From contig NZ_LJAK01000002.1 in NCBI RefSeq assembly GCF_001420005.1, positions 248,001 to 312,000 on the forward strand: a stretch of 64,000 nt of DNA, written 5' to 3'. Below, in pieces: positions 16,851 through 26,746 of the stretch (its first letter is position 1; every line of letters begins with the position of its first letter). Source of the stretch: Loktanella sp. 3ANDIMAR09 (GTDB lineage Bacteria; Pseudomonadota; Alphaproteobacteria; Rhodobacterales; Rhodobacteraceae). Under the pieces are notes generated by a model. It searched no databases. It was not told the DNA's origin and saw only the letters and a list, made by a program, of their open reading frames with translations. The position numbers and the translations under genes were made by a program.

Positions 16851-17747
16851 TTAATCGGAAACAAATTGTAAAGCTGTGGATGGATCTGTGGATAGCGTGG
16901 GGACGACCTGCCAGTCCCGCATCCGTTTGCGAAACCATGTCCGCTGCCGCTTGGCGTATTGGCGCGATGCGATGATCGCCGATGTCCGGGCCTCGGGCAG
17001 TGACAGCTGGCCGGTGACATGGGCGATCAGCTCTGGTGCGCCGATGGCCTTGGACGAAGGATGCCGCGGATCCCATGTCGGGGCCATGGCCCGGGCCTCG
17101 TCCAATGCGCCGGCTTCCAGCATCGCATCAAATCGGCGTGCGATCCGCGGTGTCAGCCAGTCCTTTGGCGCGTCCACCACGATGGCTGTTGCACCCGCAA
17201 GCGGCAAAAGCGGCGGTGGTGTTGCATCCTGCCAGTCGATCAGGCTGCGGCCGGTCGCTTTCTGAACCTCCCACGCGCGCTGCACGCGGGCACGGTTGGC
17301 CGTATCGATCCGCGCATGCGTCGCGGCCTCGAGGTCCGCCAGCAGGCCCGACAGTGAACGGCTGTCCGCATCCGCGCGCACATCATCGGGGGTCGGGGGG
17401 ATGTCGGCCAGCCCTTCGGTCAGGGCGGTCAGATACAGGCCGGTCCCGCCCACGATGATGGGGCGTGGTCCTGCCAGCAAAGGGGCAACATCCCGCAGCC
17501 AGTGACCGACGGAATAGGGCGCATCATATGCAATGTGGCCGTATAGCGCGTGATCCGCCTGCGCCAGATCGGCGTCGTCCGGGCGGGCGGTGACGATGCG
17601 CCAGCCATCAAAGACCTGCATGGCGTCGGCATTGACGATCACGCCGCCTTGGGTGCGTGCAATGTGCAACGCAAGCGCCGATTTGCCGGATGCCGTGGGG
17701 CCTGCAATCAGGACGGGCCTGCCGCTGTGGATCGTGATCGGTGCCAC
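16851..17747 (-). CDS. miaA: tRNA dimethylallyltransferase
   Basis: 298 residues. Transfers dimethylallyl to N6 of A37 in tRNAs reading UNN codons. Walker [12 protein letters not shown] (about 16-26), [40 protein letters not shown], and the C-terminal [16 protein letters not shown] block are present. Divergent from pyrH with 83 bases between starts. Confidence 0.93.
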   Translation of the reverse strand: MAPITIHSGRPVLIAGPTASGKSALALHIARTQGGVIVNADAMQVFDGWRIVTARPDDADLAQADHALYGHIAYDAPYSVGHWLRDVAPLLAGPRPIIVGGTGLYLTALTEGLADIPPTPDDVRADADSRSLSGLLADLEAATHARIDTANRARVQRAWEVQKATGRSLIDWQDATPPPLLPLAGATAIVVDAPKDWLTPRIARRFDAMLEAGALDEARAMAPTWDPRHPSSKAIGAPELIAHVTGQLSLPEARTSAIIASRQYAKRQRTWFRKRMRDWQVVPTLSTDPSTALQFVSD

Positions 17748-17830
17748 GGCGGGCCTTTCTGCAATTGAACCTTGGGTCTTTTTGCGACAATTTGCGCGGC
17801 AGTGAAACCCCGACGAACAGGATGCCCCAA

Positions 17831-18553
17831 ATGCCGGACAAAGCGACGACCTACAGCCGCGTGATGCTCAAGATTTCCGGCGAGGCCCTGATGGGCGATA
17901 CGGCGTTCGGCCTGCATCCGCCCACCGTCCAGCGGATCGCCAAAGAGGTCCAGACCGTGCACCAGATGGGGGTCGAGATCTGCATGGTGATCGGTGGCGG
18001 CAATATCTTTCGCGGGTTGCAGGGCAGTGCGCAGGGGATGGAACGCACCACGGCCGATTACATGGGGATGCTGGCCACGGTGATGAATGCGCTGGCGATG
18101 CAATCCGCTCTGGAAGAGCTGGGCATCCATACCCGCGTGATCAGCGCCATCACGATGAACGAGGTGGCAGAGCCCTATATCCGCCGTCGCGCCGTCCGCC
18201 ATCTGGAGAAAAAGCGCGTCTGCATCTTTGCCGCGGGCACCGGCAACCCGTACTTCACCACCGACACGGCCGCCACCCTGCGCGCCAACGAAATGGCCTG
18301 CGAGGCCATTTTCAAGGGGACCAAGGTGGATGGTGTCTATGACAAGGACCCCGCCAAACACGCCGACGCCAAGCGCTATGACAGGGTATCCTACGACGAG
18401 GTGCTGGCCCAGCATCTGGGTGTGATGGACGCGAGTGCGATCGCGCTTGCCCGCGACAACCACCTGCCCATCATCGTGTTTTCGCTGGATGAACCCGGCG
18501 GGTTCAAGGGCATCCTTGCAGGCGACGGAACCTATACCATCGTGCACGACTGA
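17831..18553 (+). CDS. pyrH: UMP kinase
   Basis: 240 residues. Phosphorylates UMP to [38 protein letters not shown] and [11 protein letters not shown] are diagnostic. ATG 17831 is preferred to ATG 17822 because AGGA sits 8 bases before it. First gene of the pyrH-frr-uppS-cdsA-dxr-rseP run. Confidence 0.94.
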   Translation: MPDKATTYSRVMLKISGEALMGDTAFGLHPPTVQRIAKEVQTVHQMGVEICMVIGGGNIFRGLQGSAQGMERTTADYMGMLATVMNALAMQSALEELGIHTRVISAITMNEVAEPYIRRRAVRHLEKKRVCIFAAGTGNPYFTTDTAATLRANEMACEAIFKGTKVDGVYDKDPAKHADAKRYDRVSYDEVLAQHLGVMDASAIALARDNHLPIIVFSLDEPGGFKGILAGDGTYTIVHD

Positions 18554-18670
18554 CAGGCAAAACGATCCGAACGGGCCACAGGCGATCCGAACGGTGATCT
18601 ATACACGCAGCACAAATTGACGTAAGTGCAGGCAAAACCGGATGATACTCCGATAAGAGAGCGACAAGAC

Positions 18671-19231
18671 ATGGCAGACGATTTCGAACTTGATACCGAC
18701 GACCTGGGCCGCCGTATGGACGGCGCGATTGCGAACCTGCGGGTGGAACTTGCGTCCCTGCGGACCGGGCGTGCGTCCGGTTCGATGCTGGAACCCATCA
18801 TGGTCGATGCCTATGGCAGCCCGACGCCGATCAACCAGGTCGGCACCGTGAACGTGCCAGAACCGCGGATGGTCACGATCAACGTCTGGGACAAGGGTCT
18901 GGTCAACAAGGTCGAAAAGGCGATCCGCGAAAGCGGGCTGGGCATCAATCCGCAGTTGAACGGCACGATCATCATGCTGCCGATCCCAGAACTGAACGAG
19001 GAACGTCGCCGCGAGTTGACCAAGGTGGCCGGCTCTTACGCCGAGAGCGCGCGTGTCAGCATCCGCAACCTGCGGCGCGACGGCATGGACCAGATCAAGA
19101 AGGCAAAGGACGGCATGTCCGAGGATGACCAGAAATTCTGGGAGGCCGCCGTTCAGGAACTGACCGACAGCCATATCAAGCTGGTGGACGAGACGCTGGA
19201 AACCAAGCAAGCCGAGATCATGCAGGTTTGA
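18671..19231 (+). CDS. frr: Ribosome recycling factor
   Basis: 186 residues from ATG 18671 (MADDFELD), the normal family length; an upstream in-frame start would add 15 unrelated residues. Diagnostic blocks are [25 protein letters not shown] and [21 protein letters not shown]. It splits post-termination ribosomes with EF-G. Confidence 0.94.
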   Translation: MADDFELDTDDLGRRMDGAIANLRVELASLRTGRASGSMLEPIMVDAYGSPTPINQVGTVNVPEPRMVTINVWDKGLVNKVEKAIRESGLGINPQLNGTIIMLPIPELNEERRRELTKVAGSYAESARVSIRNLRRDGMDQIKKAKDGMSEDDQKFWEAAVQELTDSHIKLVDETLETKQAEIMQV

Positions 19232-19240
19232 CGCCAATTG

Positions 19241-19271
19241 CCCGGGTTGGGCGTTGATCCGCCAACCTGGG
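19241..19271 (+). other. Hairpin between frr and uppS
   Basis: CCCGGGTTGG pairs with CCAACCTGGG (one G-U pair) across an 11-base loop in the 124-base frr-uppS gap. No T tract. Possible mRNA stabiliser or partial attenuator. Confidence 0.4.
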
Positions 19272-19355
19272 TCAGCGCTGTTTGCGACCGCATCAACGCG
19301 GGCGTAGTGACCGGGCGGAAGATGATCCGCCATGTTAAAATCAGAAAGGGCCACC

Positions 19356-20081
19356 ATGCCCCAGGACGAGCAGACACCACAGGGACCGCATCACGTCGCG
19401 GTCATCATGGACGGAAACGGGCGATGGGCGCAGCAGCGGGGCAGGCCCCGGTTGTTCGGTCACCACGCCGGTGCGCGGCGTGTCCGCGAAATCGTGCGGG
19501 CCTGCCCCGATGAGGGCGTCAAGTATCTGACAATCTTTGCCTTTTCGACCGAAAACTGGAAACGGACCCAGACCGAGGTTGCAGGTCTGATGGCATTGTT
19601 CCGCCGTTACATCCAACGCGAGGCGATGGCGCTGCTGTCCGAAGGTGTGCGGGTGCGGTTCATTGGCGACCGGATCAAACTGGACGACAAACTGGTCAGC
19701 CTGATGGATAACCTCGAACTGCTGACGGCCCATAATGACAAGGTGCACCTGACGATCGCCCTGAACTATGGCGGTCGTGACGAGGTGACCCGCGCCGCAC
19801 AGCGTCTGGCCGTCGAGATCGAACAGGGCCGGTTGACCCACAAGGATGTGGATGCGGAAACGCTGTCGCGTTTCCTTGATACACGGTTCCTGCCGGACCC
19901 GGATCTGGTCATCCGGACCAGTGGCGAGGCACGGATCAGCAATTTCCTGCTGTGGCAGTCCGCCTATGCGGAATATGAATTCATCGACACGCTCTGGCCT
20001 GATTTCACAAGCAAGGTGTTCTCCGAAGTGCTGGCCGGATACGGCCAGCGCGAACGCCGGTTCGGGGCTGTTCCAGCATAA
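19356..20081 (+). CDS. uppS: Undecaprenyl diphosphate synthase / isoprenyl transferase
   Basis: 241 residues from ATG 19356, which has AGAAAGG 6 bases upstream; ATG 19332 is an alternative 8 codons earlier. Conserved IMDGNGRWA with catalytic Asp, GHHAGARRVREIV, FAFSTENWKR, ALNYGGRDE, DLVIRTSGE and RISNFLLWQSAYAEYEF identify a cis-prenyltransferase making the lipid carrier for peptidoglycan and O-antigen. Confidence 0.93.
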   Translation: MPQDEQTPQGPHHVAVIMDGNGRWAQQRGRPRLFGHHAGARRVREIVRACPDEGVKYLTIFAFSTENWKRTQTEVAGLMALFRRYIQREAMALLSEGVRVRFIGDRIKLDDKLVSLMDNLELLTAHNDKVHLTIALNYGGRDEVTRAAQRLAVEIEQGRLTHKDVDAETLSRFLDTRFLPDPDLVIRTSGEARISNFLLWQSAYAEYEFIDTLWPDFTSKVFSEVLAGYGQRERRFGAVPA

Positions 20082-20082
20082 G

Positions 20083-20892
20083 ATGGCTGGATCTGACCCG
20101 CAAACCAACCCCGGGAAATGGGATGATCTGACTGTCCGCATGGCGTCAAGCGCGGCCATGGTCGCGGTTGGTGCCGTGGCTGTCGTCCTGGGCGGCGTCT
20201 GGTTCCAGATCCTCGTGATTTTCGCTGTTGCCGTGATGATCTGGGAAATCTGGATGATGATCGCGCCCGATCTGCCGACCCCAGGCATGATCCTTGCGGC
20301 GCTGACCGCGTCGGTGCTGTCGGGCATGTTGACCCACGAAAGTGCGTTGATATTGCTGCTGTTTCTGGTGGTGCCAATTGTCGGCGCCTATATGGTCAAA
20401 CACGAACGGCTGTATTTCTTTTGCTTTGCCTTTGGCGTGCAAGTGGCGGGCTGGGGGTTGCTCACGTTCCGCGCGGACTATGGTTTCACGTGGATCTTGT
20501 GGCTGGTCAGCGTCGTCGTCGCCACTGACGTGTTCGGCTATCTGGTGGGCCGGATCGTGGGTGGTCCGAAATTCTGGCCCAAGGTCAGCCCCAAGAAAAC
20601 CTGGTCCGGGACCGCAGGCGGCTGGGCTGCGGCCGGCCTGGTCGGGGTTGTTTTTGCGATGCTGACAAATGCGGGTTTCACCATCGTGGCGCTGAGCGTG
20701 GTGCTGAGTTTCGCCAGCCAGTTGGGCGACATCATGGAAAGCGCGTTCAAACGCCGGATGCGGGTCAAGGACAGTTCCACGTTGATCCCGGGTCATGGCG
20801 GTTTGTTCGACCGGTTCGACGCATTGCTGGGGGCATCGTTGTTCATGCTGCTGATTGCCAGCGCATTCAACGTGCCGGGCGTGAACTTTTGA
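20083..20892 (+). CDS. cdsA: Phosphatidate cytidylyltransferase
   Basis: 269 residues. Makes CDP-diacylglycerol from phosphatidate and CTP. About seven hydrophobic spans and the family signature SAFKRRMRVKDSSTLIPGHG followed by LFDRFDAL. The start is ATG 20083, one base after the uppS stop. Its stop overlaps the TTG start of dxr. Confidence 0.92.
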   Translation: MAGSDPQTNPGKWDDLTVRMASSAAMVAVGAVAVVLGGVWFQILVIFAVAVMIWEIWMMIAPDLPTPGMILAALTASVLSGMLTHESALILLLFLVVPIVGAYMVKHERLYFFCFAFGVQVAGWGLLTFRADYGFTWILWLVSVVVATDVFGYLVGRIVGGPKFWPKVSPKKTWSGTAGGWAAAGLVGVVFAMLTNAGFTIVALSVVLSFASQLGDIMESAFKRRMRVKDSSTLIPGHGGLFDRFDALLGASLFMLLIASAFNVPGVNF

Positions 20893-22058
20893 GGCGGATC
20901 ACCATACTGGGTGCCACGGGGTCGATCGGACAAAGCACCATTGATCTGATCAAGCGACGCCCCGACGATTTTGATGTCGTTGCCCTGACAGGTGGCTGCA
21001 ATGCCAGACAGCTGGCTGCCGATGCCATCGCCTTGCGTGCTGAAATTGCGGTCGTGGACAGTGCCGATTGTTATGGCGAACTCCGGGATCTGCTGTCCGG
21101 CACCGGGATCGAGGCTGCCTGCGGTGCGCAGGCCATCGCCGATGCCGCACGCAGGCCCGCCGACTGGATCATGTCCGCGATCGTGGGTGCGGCTGGTCTG
21201 CCGCCGGGTATGGCCGCCCTTGAACAGGGCAGCACGCTGGCCCTGGCCAACAAGGAATCGCTGGTCACTGCCGGGCCACTCTTGATGGCGACGGCTGCGC
21301 GGTATGGCGCACGTATCCTGCCTGTGGACAGTGAACATTCCGCCGTGTTTCAGGCGCTGGTCGGGGAACCGATGGATGCGGTCGAACGGGTCATCATCAC
21401 CGCGTCCGGCGGCGCATTCCGTGATTGGCCGCTGGAACAGCTCAAGTCCGCGACCGTGGCGCAGGCCTCTGCCCATCCGAACTGGGACATGGGGCAGCGC
21501 ATCACCATCGACAGCGCGTCCATGTTCAACAAGGCGCTGGAGCTGATTGAAACCAAAGAGTATTTTGGCATCTCGCCGGACAAGATCGAAGCCATCGTGC
21601 ACCCTGAATCGCTGGTCCATGCACTGGTGGGGTTCAACGATGGCGCATTGATGGCCCATGTCGGACCGCCTGATATGCGCCATGCGATCGGCTATGCGCT
21701 CAATTGGCCGGACCGAAGTCACCTGCCGGTTGCGCGGCTGGATCTGACGGCTGTCGGCGCGCTGACGTTCCGTGCCGCCGACGAGGTGCGTTGGCCCGCG
21801 CTGCGCATGGCCCGAGAGGTGATGGCCGCGGGCGGCAAGATGGGTGCGGTTTTCAACGCGGCAAAGGAGCGGGCGCTTGATGCGTTCATCGCTGGGCAGG
21901 TGGGGTTCATGGACATGCCTGTGGCGGTGGCGGAAACGCTCGCCAAAATGTCAGCGCAATCGGGTCTGCAAAACGCCCCGATTTCGTTAGAAGAGGTTAT
22001 GGAAACGGATCGCCTGTCGCGTATCTGCGCCGACGCGGCATTGGCAAAACTGGGATGA
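20889..22058 (+). CDS. dxr: 1-deoxy-D-xylulose 5-phosphate reductoisomerase
   Basis: 389 residues. First committed step of the MEP isoprenoid pathway. GATGSIGQSTIDLI (NADPH), LALANKESLV, LPVDSEHSAVFQAL and TIDSASMFNKALE are diagnostic. Start is TTG 20889 overlapping the cdsA stop (TTGA): the Rossmann motif begins only 7 residues later, and no in-frame ATG or GTG is near. Works with ispDF at 42.2 kb and uppS upstream. Confidence 0.93.
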   Translation: MRRITILGATGSIGQSTIDLIKRRPDDFDVVALTGGCNARQLAADAIALRAEIAVVDSADCYGELRDLLSGTGIEAACGAQAIADAARRPADWIMSAIVGAAGLPPGMAALEQGSTLALANKESLVTAGPLLMATAARYGARILPVDSEHSAVFQALVGEPMDAVERVIITASGGAFRDWPLEQLKSATVAQASAHPNWDMGQRITIDSASMFNKALELIETKEYFGISPDKIEAIVHPESLVHALVGFNDGALMAHVGPPDMRHAIGYALNWPDRSHLPVARLDLTAVGALTFRAADEVRWPALRMAREVMAAGGKMGAVFNAAKERALDAFIAGQVGFMDMPVAVAETLAKMSAQSGLQNAPISLEEVMETDRLSRICADAALAKLG

Positions 22059-22062
22059 CATC

Positions 22063-23391
22063 ATGGATCTGACGACACTTCTGCCCTCGCTGGGTGGTGG
22101 CCTGTTTACGCTTTTGGCGTTTGTCGTATCGCTGTCGATCATCGTGACGATCCATGAATACGGCCATTACATCGTCGGGCGCTGGTCCGGTATCCATGCC
22201 GAGGTGTTTTCGGTCGGGTTCGGGCCGGTGCTGTTATCGCGAACCGACAAGCGCGGCACGGTCTGGCAGATCGCAGCCCTGCCGCTGGGCGGCTATGTCA
22301 AGTTTCTGGGGGACGCCAACGCTGCATCCGTCGGCAGCGACGGCAAGGAGGTGCCCGGTCGGGATGCGCGCCACACGATGCTGGGTGCCCCGCTCTGGGC
22401 GCGGGCCGCGACCGTTGCGGCGGGGCCGTTGTTCAACTTTGCGCTGACGATCCTGATCTTTGCGGGCTACCTGATGTGGGTCGGGACGCCGTCCGATCCG
22501 ACGACGGTCAAGCGGGTGTTCGACCTGCCGCCGCAATTCGCCACCGAAATTCAGCCCGGTGACGCGCTGGTGGCCGTTGGTGGTCTGGATCTGAACGAAG
22601 AGGGGGTGCAGTTCGATTCCATTCCCGTTGCCGCCAGCGTTGACTATACGGTGGTCCGCGACGGCGCTGAAATCGTGGTGTCCGGTCCCTATCCGGTGCC
22701 GCCGCGCGCATCGGGGGTGACGCCGCGGTCTGCGGCCGATGATGCGGGCCTGCGGATCGGTGACGTCATCACGTCAGTGAACGGACAGCCGATCATCGCA
22801 TTTCGCGAACTGGTTGATATCGTGACGGCCGGTGACGGCGACGCACTGTCACTCGAGGTTTGGCGTCGTGGTGACATGATCGACGTAGAACTTGCCCCCC
22901 GGCGCGTCGATCTGCCCCTACCCGAAGGCGGGTTCGAGACGCGCTGGTTGATTGGTGTGAACGGCGATCTGTTCTTTAGCGCCGCCACAGACCGAGTGGG
23001 CCCGTTCGAGGCGCTCTGGATCGGTGTGCAGCAGTTGTGGCGCACCCTGACCGTGTCGCTGTCGGGGCTGTGGCATGTGGTGACCGGCGCAATTTCGACC
23101 TGCAACATCTCGGGACCTGTGGGAATTGCGGAAACCAGCAGCACGATGGCCAGTCAGGGTGCAGGGAATTTCATCCTGTTCATCGCGTCGCTGTCGGCGG
23201 CTGTCGGCCTGCTGAACCTGTTTCCGATTCCGATCCTAGACGGCGGACATCTGGTGTTTCATGCCTATGAGGCGGTTTTCCGCCGCAAGCCGACGGATGC
23301 TGCACTGCGGGTGCTGATGGCGGCGGGGCTGGCGCTGATCCTGACGTTCATGATCTTTGCCATTCTCAACGACATCTGGTTCTGCCCATGA
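22063..23391 (+). CDS. rseP: Site-2 metalloprotease RseP
   Basis: 442 residues. Intramembrane zinc protease with HEYGH at residues 31-35, the LFNF-type block GPLFNFALTI, two PDZ regions in the periplasmic middle part (about 120-300), and the third zinc-ligand block NLFPIPILDGGHL. It cleaves anti-sigma factors and other single-span proteins. Five bases after dxr, in the usual order before bamA. Confidence 0.93.
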   Translation: MDLTTLLPSLGGGLFTLLAFVVSLSIIVTIHEYGHYIVGRWSGIHAEVFSVGFGPVLLSRTDKRGTVWQIAALPLGGYVKFLGDANAASVGSDGKEVPGRDARHTMLGAPLWARAATVAAGPLFNFALTILIFAGYLMWVGTPSDPTTVKRVFDLPPQFATEIQPGDALVAVGGLDLNEEGVQFDSIPVAASVDYTVVRDGAEIVVSGPYPVPPRASGVTPRSAADDAGLRIGDVITSVNGQPIIAFRELVDIVTAGDGDALSLEVWRRGDMIDVELAPRRVDLPLPEGGFETRWLIGVNGDLFFSAATDRVGPFEALWIGVQQLWRTLTVSLSGLWHVVTGAISTCNISGPVGIAETSSTMASQGAGNFILFIASLSAAVGLLNLFPIPILDGGHLVFHAYEAVFRRKPTDAALRVLMAAGLALILTFMIFAILNDIWFCP

Positions 23392-23465
23392 TCGGCCAGA
23401 CTCGCTGCATAGTTTCGCCACATTTGGGCGGTATTTCACATTCAACTTGTGAAAGGAGCCCTGAC

Positions 23466-23591
23466 ATGCAGACGATAAAGCAAGGTTATCGTAGCGTCAG
23501 CACCATCGTGTCCCTGAACTGGGACCGCGCGATCATGACCGTTATCCTGATGCTTGCCCTGTATTTGGGCGGCTACGTCGCGTTGTTGTAG
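23466..23591 (+). CDS. 41-residue single-span membrane protein
   Basis: ATG 23466 preceded by AAAGGAG at 7 bases. The 41 residues have a basic/polar N-terminus (MQTIKQGYRSVSTIVSLNWD) and one hydrophobic span near residues 22-40 (IMTVILMLALYLGGYVALL). It lies between rseP and bamA and is followed by a terminator hairpin, so it is probably the last gene of the pyrH-rseP transcript. Function unknown; its position beside RseP, a protease of single-span proteins, is suggestive only. Confidence 0.7.
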   Translation: MQTIKQGYRSVSTIVSLNWDRAIMTVILMLALYLGGYVALL

Positions 23592-23618
23592 CAACAGCCT
23601 TCGAACCTACCGAATATT

Positions 23619-23654
23619 GACGCGCTCGCAGGTTTGCGGGCGCGTCTTGCTTTT
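23619..23654 (+). terminator. Terminator between the small membrane protein gene and bamA
   Basis: GACGCGC pairs with GCGCGTC over a 14-base loop with internal CGCA/TGCG pairing, followed by TTGCTTTT. Confidence 0.7.
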
Positions 23655-23695
23655 GACATCCTGCTTGGGAATGGCTAATCCGTTTACAACTGGGG

Positions 23696-26044
23696 ATGAC
23701 AAAAGCAGGCGCTGACATGACTTTGACAACGGGGGGCGTTCGTGCGTCCGGGCTGATGGGAATGTGTCGCACTGCGACGCTGGTTTTTGCGGTCGCGGTT
23801 CTGCCAGCTGCACCAGCATTTGCACAGAGCTTTACGTTCAATAACGTTGTCATCAACGGCAACCAGCGCGTGGCCGACAGCACCATCCTGACATTTGGCG
23901 GAATTGCGCGCGGCGAAACGGTCGATGCGGCAGCCCTGAACGATGCAGGCCAGAATATCCGTGCGTCGGGCCTGTTCGATGACGTCGAGGTGCGGGCGCA
24001 GGGCAATACGCTGGTCATCGACGTGGTGGAATTCCCGACAGTCAGCCAGGTTGCGATCGACGGAAACCGGCGTCTGGCCGATGGCGAGTTTCTGCCACTG
24101 CTGGAAAGCCAGCCGCGCCGCATCTATTCGCCTGAAACCGTTGAACGTGACGTTGCAACGATCACGTCGATCTACGCGCGCAACGGTCGCATCAACGCAA
24201 GCGTGACCCCCCGCATCATCCGCCTGTCCGAAAACCGCGTGAACGTGGTCTTTGAGGTCAGCGAAACAGGTGTGACCGAGGTCGAGCGCATTACCTTTGT
24301 CGGCAACCGCAGTTTTTCTGACAGGCGCCTGCGTGGCGTGTTGGAAACCAAGGAAGCCGGTCTTTTGCGCGCGATCATCAGCCGCGATACATTTTCCGAG
24401 GATCGGATCGCCTTCGATCGGCAGGTGTTGACCGATTTCTACCAGTCGCGCGGTTACGCCGATTTCACGCTGCAAAACGTCGATGTGGCGCTGACACGCG
24501 AACGCGACGCCTATTTGATCACCTACAACATCCAGGAAGGTCAGCAGTTCACGTTCGGCAATGTGTCCGCCAGTTCTGCCCTGCCAGAGGTGGATGTCGC
24601 GACATTCCAGGCCGCACTCAGCACGCGCAGCGGGCGGACCTATTCGCCCGGTCAGGTCGACCGCGATATCGCGCGTCTTGAACGGCTTGCAATCCAGCAG
24701 GGTCTGACGTTCGTTGCCGTGGAACCGCGGATTACGCGCAACGACCGCGACCTGTCGCTGGACGTGAATTTCGAGCTGGTGCGCGGGCCGCGCATCTTTG
24801 TCGAACGTATCGACATCGAAGGCAATTCCACCACGCTGGACCGGGTTGTGCGCAACCAGTTCCGCGTCGTCGAGGGTGACCCGTTCAACCCGCGCGAAAT
24901 CCGTCAGGCCGCCGAACGTATCCGCGCCCTTGGCTTTTTCGCGAATGCCGAGGTTGACGCGCGCGAAGGGTCCAGCCCGGATCAGGTCGTCGTCGATGTG
25001 AACGTCGAGGAGCAGCCGACCGGTTCGCTGTCCTTCGGTGCCAACTACAACAGCGATGTGGGTGTGGGACTGGTTGCCAGTTTCCGCGAGGCGAATTTCC
25101 TGGGCCGCGGACAGGCCGTGGGCGTGCAGGTATCCACCGCCAGTTCCAACCGCGTGTTCGATTTCAATTTTTCGGAACCGAATTTCCTGGGCCGTGATCT
25201 GCGTGCAGGTATCGATCTGTCCTACCGGGTCACCGATAATCAGAACGCCGATTACGACACTGAAAATTTCCGTCTGAGCCCCAACCTGACGTTCCCCGTC
25301 AGCGAAAACGGGCGTCTGACGACCTTTGTCGCACTCAGCTATGACGATCTGACCGGTCTGGAAGACGCGACAGGCATCAGTTCGATCATCCAGGAAGAGG
25401 CCGCACTGGACGGTGTCACGACGCAATCGCTGGGTTACGCCTACAGCTTTGACAACCGGCGCACCGGGCTGGACCCGACCACGGGTTTCGTGTTCCGCTT
25501 CGGTCAGGAATTCGGATTTGGCGACACGCAGTTCATCAAGACATCTGCGCTGGCTGCGGCCGAAACCAAGGTTCTGAACGAGGACGTCACGCTGCGGGCC
25601 ACGATCGAGGGCGGGCATCTGTCCTATCAGGACGGATTCAGCCGTGTGACCGACCGCTATTTCCTGAACGGCAATACCCTGCGCGGGTTTGATGCCAACG
25701 GTGTGGGGCCGCGCGATCTGGACCCGGCCAATGACGTGAACGACGCGCTGGGTGGCAACAGCTTTGCCGTGGCCCGGCTCGAGGCGGAATTCCCGCTGGG
25801 CCTGCCCGAGGAATACGGCATCACGGGGGGTGTTTTCGTCGATTACGGTTCGGTCTGGGATATCGGACGCCAGCCGAATGCGACGACGATCTACAACGAC
25901 TTTACCGGGCGTTCGACCATCGGTTTCGCGATTTTCTGGACAACGCCGCTGGGGCCGCTGCGGTTCAACTTTACCGACGCGCTCAAGGCCGAGGAATTCG
26001 ACGAAACCCGTTCGTTTGACCTGACGATTTCGACAGCATTCTGA
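23696..26044 (+). CDS. bamA: Outer membrane protein assembly factor BamA
   Basis: 782 residues if started at ATG 23696; ATG 23717 (MTLTTGG) has an AGGCG at better spacing and could be the true start. A signal peptide ends PAFAQ. Five POTRA domains (about 40-440) precede a 16-strand Omp85 barrel (about 450-782) with the lid motif RGF (NTLRGFDANGVGPRD) and a C-terminal TISTAF ending in the aromatic recognised by the Bam machinery. It inserts beta-barrel proteins in the outer membrane. Confidence 0.94.
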   Translation: MTKAGADMTLTTGGVRASGLMGMCRTATLVFAVAVLPAAPAFAQSFTFNNVVINGNQRVADSTILTFGGIARGETVDAAALNDAGQNIRASGLFDDVEVRAQGNTLVIDVVEFPTVSQVAIDGNRRLADGEFLPLLESQPRRIYSPETVERDVATITSIYARNGRINASVTPRIIRLSENRVNVVFEVSETGVTEVERITFVGNRSFSDRRLRGVLETKEAGLLRAIISRDTFSEDRIAFDRQVLTDFYQSRGYADFTLQNVDVALTRERDAYLITYNIQEGQQFTFGNVSASSALPEVDVATFQAALSTRSGRTYSPGQVDRDIARLERLAIQQGLTFVAVEPRITRNDRDLSLDVNFELVRGPRIFVERIDIEGNSTTLDRVVRNQFRVVEGDPFNPREIRQAAERIRALGFFANAEVDAREGSSPDQVVVDVNVEEQPTGSLSFGANYNSDVGVGLVASFREANFLGRGQAVGVQVSTASSNRVFDFNFSEPNFLGRDLRAGIDLSYRVTDNQNADYDTENFRLSPNLTFPVSENGRLTTFVALSYDDLTGLEDATGISSIIQEEAALDGVTTQSLGYAYSFDNRRTGLDPTTGFVFRFGQEFGFGDTQFIKTSALAAAETKVLNEDVTLRATIEGGHLSYQDGFSRVTDRYFLNGNTLRGFDANGVGPRDLDPANDVNDALGGNSFAVARLEAEFPLGLPEEYGITGGVFVDYGSVWDIGRQPNATTIYNDFTGRSTIGFAIFWTTPLGPLRFNFTDALKAEEFDETRSFDLTISTAF

Positions 26045-26673
26045 TGCGGGCGGCGGTTCTGGCCATGTGCGTCGCAGTTGCGGCGTGGGCTGGCCCGGCC
26101 GCCGCACAGCAGGATGCGCAGGCGTTGCCGATCCTGATCGTCGACTACGACCGGCTGTATATCGACAGCGCATACGCCCAGCAGATCCGCGCCGCACTGG
26201 ACGCGGATGCCGAGGCGTTGAAGGCCGAGAACGACCGCATCGTGGCGGCCCTGACCGACGAAGAACGGTCACTGACCCTGCGCAGACCGACCATGACCGC
26301 CGAGGCATTCCGCGCCGAGGCAGATGCATTCGACACCAAGGTGCAGGCCATCCGGCGCGCGCGTGACGCCAAGGAGGTCGAGCTGCAACGCGCGCGGTCC
26401 GCCGCGCGCGATGAATTCTTTGTGTCGGTGCGGGATGTGGTCGGGCAGCTGATGCTGGAACGCGGCGCATCGCTTATTCTGGATCGGCGTTCTGTCTTTC
26501 TCGCACTGGCGGCGTCCGATATCACGGACGAGGCCGTGGCCCGGATCGACGCGGTGATGATGCAATCAGGGCAGGCGCCCGATGCCGACCAGCCGTTGAT
26601 TGGCGGGACCGAGCCAGAATCTACCGATGACACCCCCCTTGATACGTCACCGGCGGTGCCGCTGAATCCCTGA
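26044..26673 (+). CDS. Periplasmic chaperone Skp/OmpH family
   Basis: 209 residues, overlapping the bamA stop by one base (TGATG). Signal peptide MRAAVLAMCVAVAAWAGPAAA, then ILIVDYDRLYIDSAYAQQI (typical Skp start), a long charged coiled-coil (about 45-130), then a helical end and a Pro/Thr/Asp-rich tail longer than E. coli Skp. It carries unfolded outer-membrane proteins to BamA. Confidence 0.85.
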   Translation: MRAAVLAMCVAVAAWAGPAAAQQDAQALPILIVDYDRLYIDSAYAQQIRAALDADAEALKAENDRIVAALTDEERSLTLRRPTMTAEAFRAEADAFDTKVQAIRRARDAKEVELQRARSAARDEFFVSVRDVVGQLMLERGASLILDRRSVFLALAASDITDEAVARIDAVMMQSGQAPDADQPLIGGTEPESTDDTPLDTSPAVPLNP

Positions 26674-26746
26674 GTGACTTGTCGATCAAGAGGCCAGTTG
26701 TTAGTCAGTCTCGTGGCCTAAGCCGCCCAGACACGCAGGAGCCCAG

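Noticed and set aside
23684-26470. Very long open frame (928 codons) on the minus strand opposite bamA and skp
   Set aside because: Antisense shadow of high-GC coding sequence; its translation is Arg/Gln/His-rich with no domain, while the plus strand encodes clear BamA and Skp.
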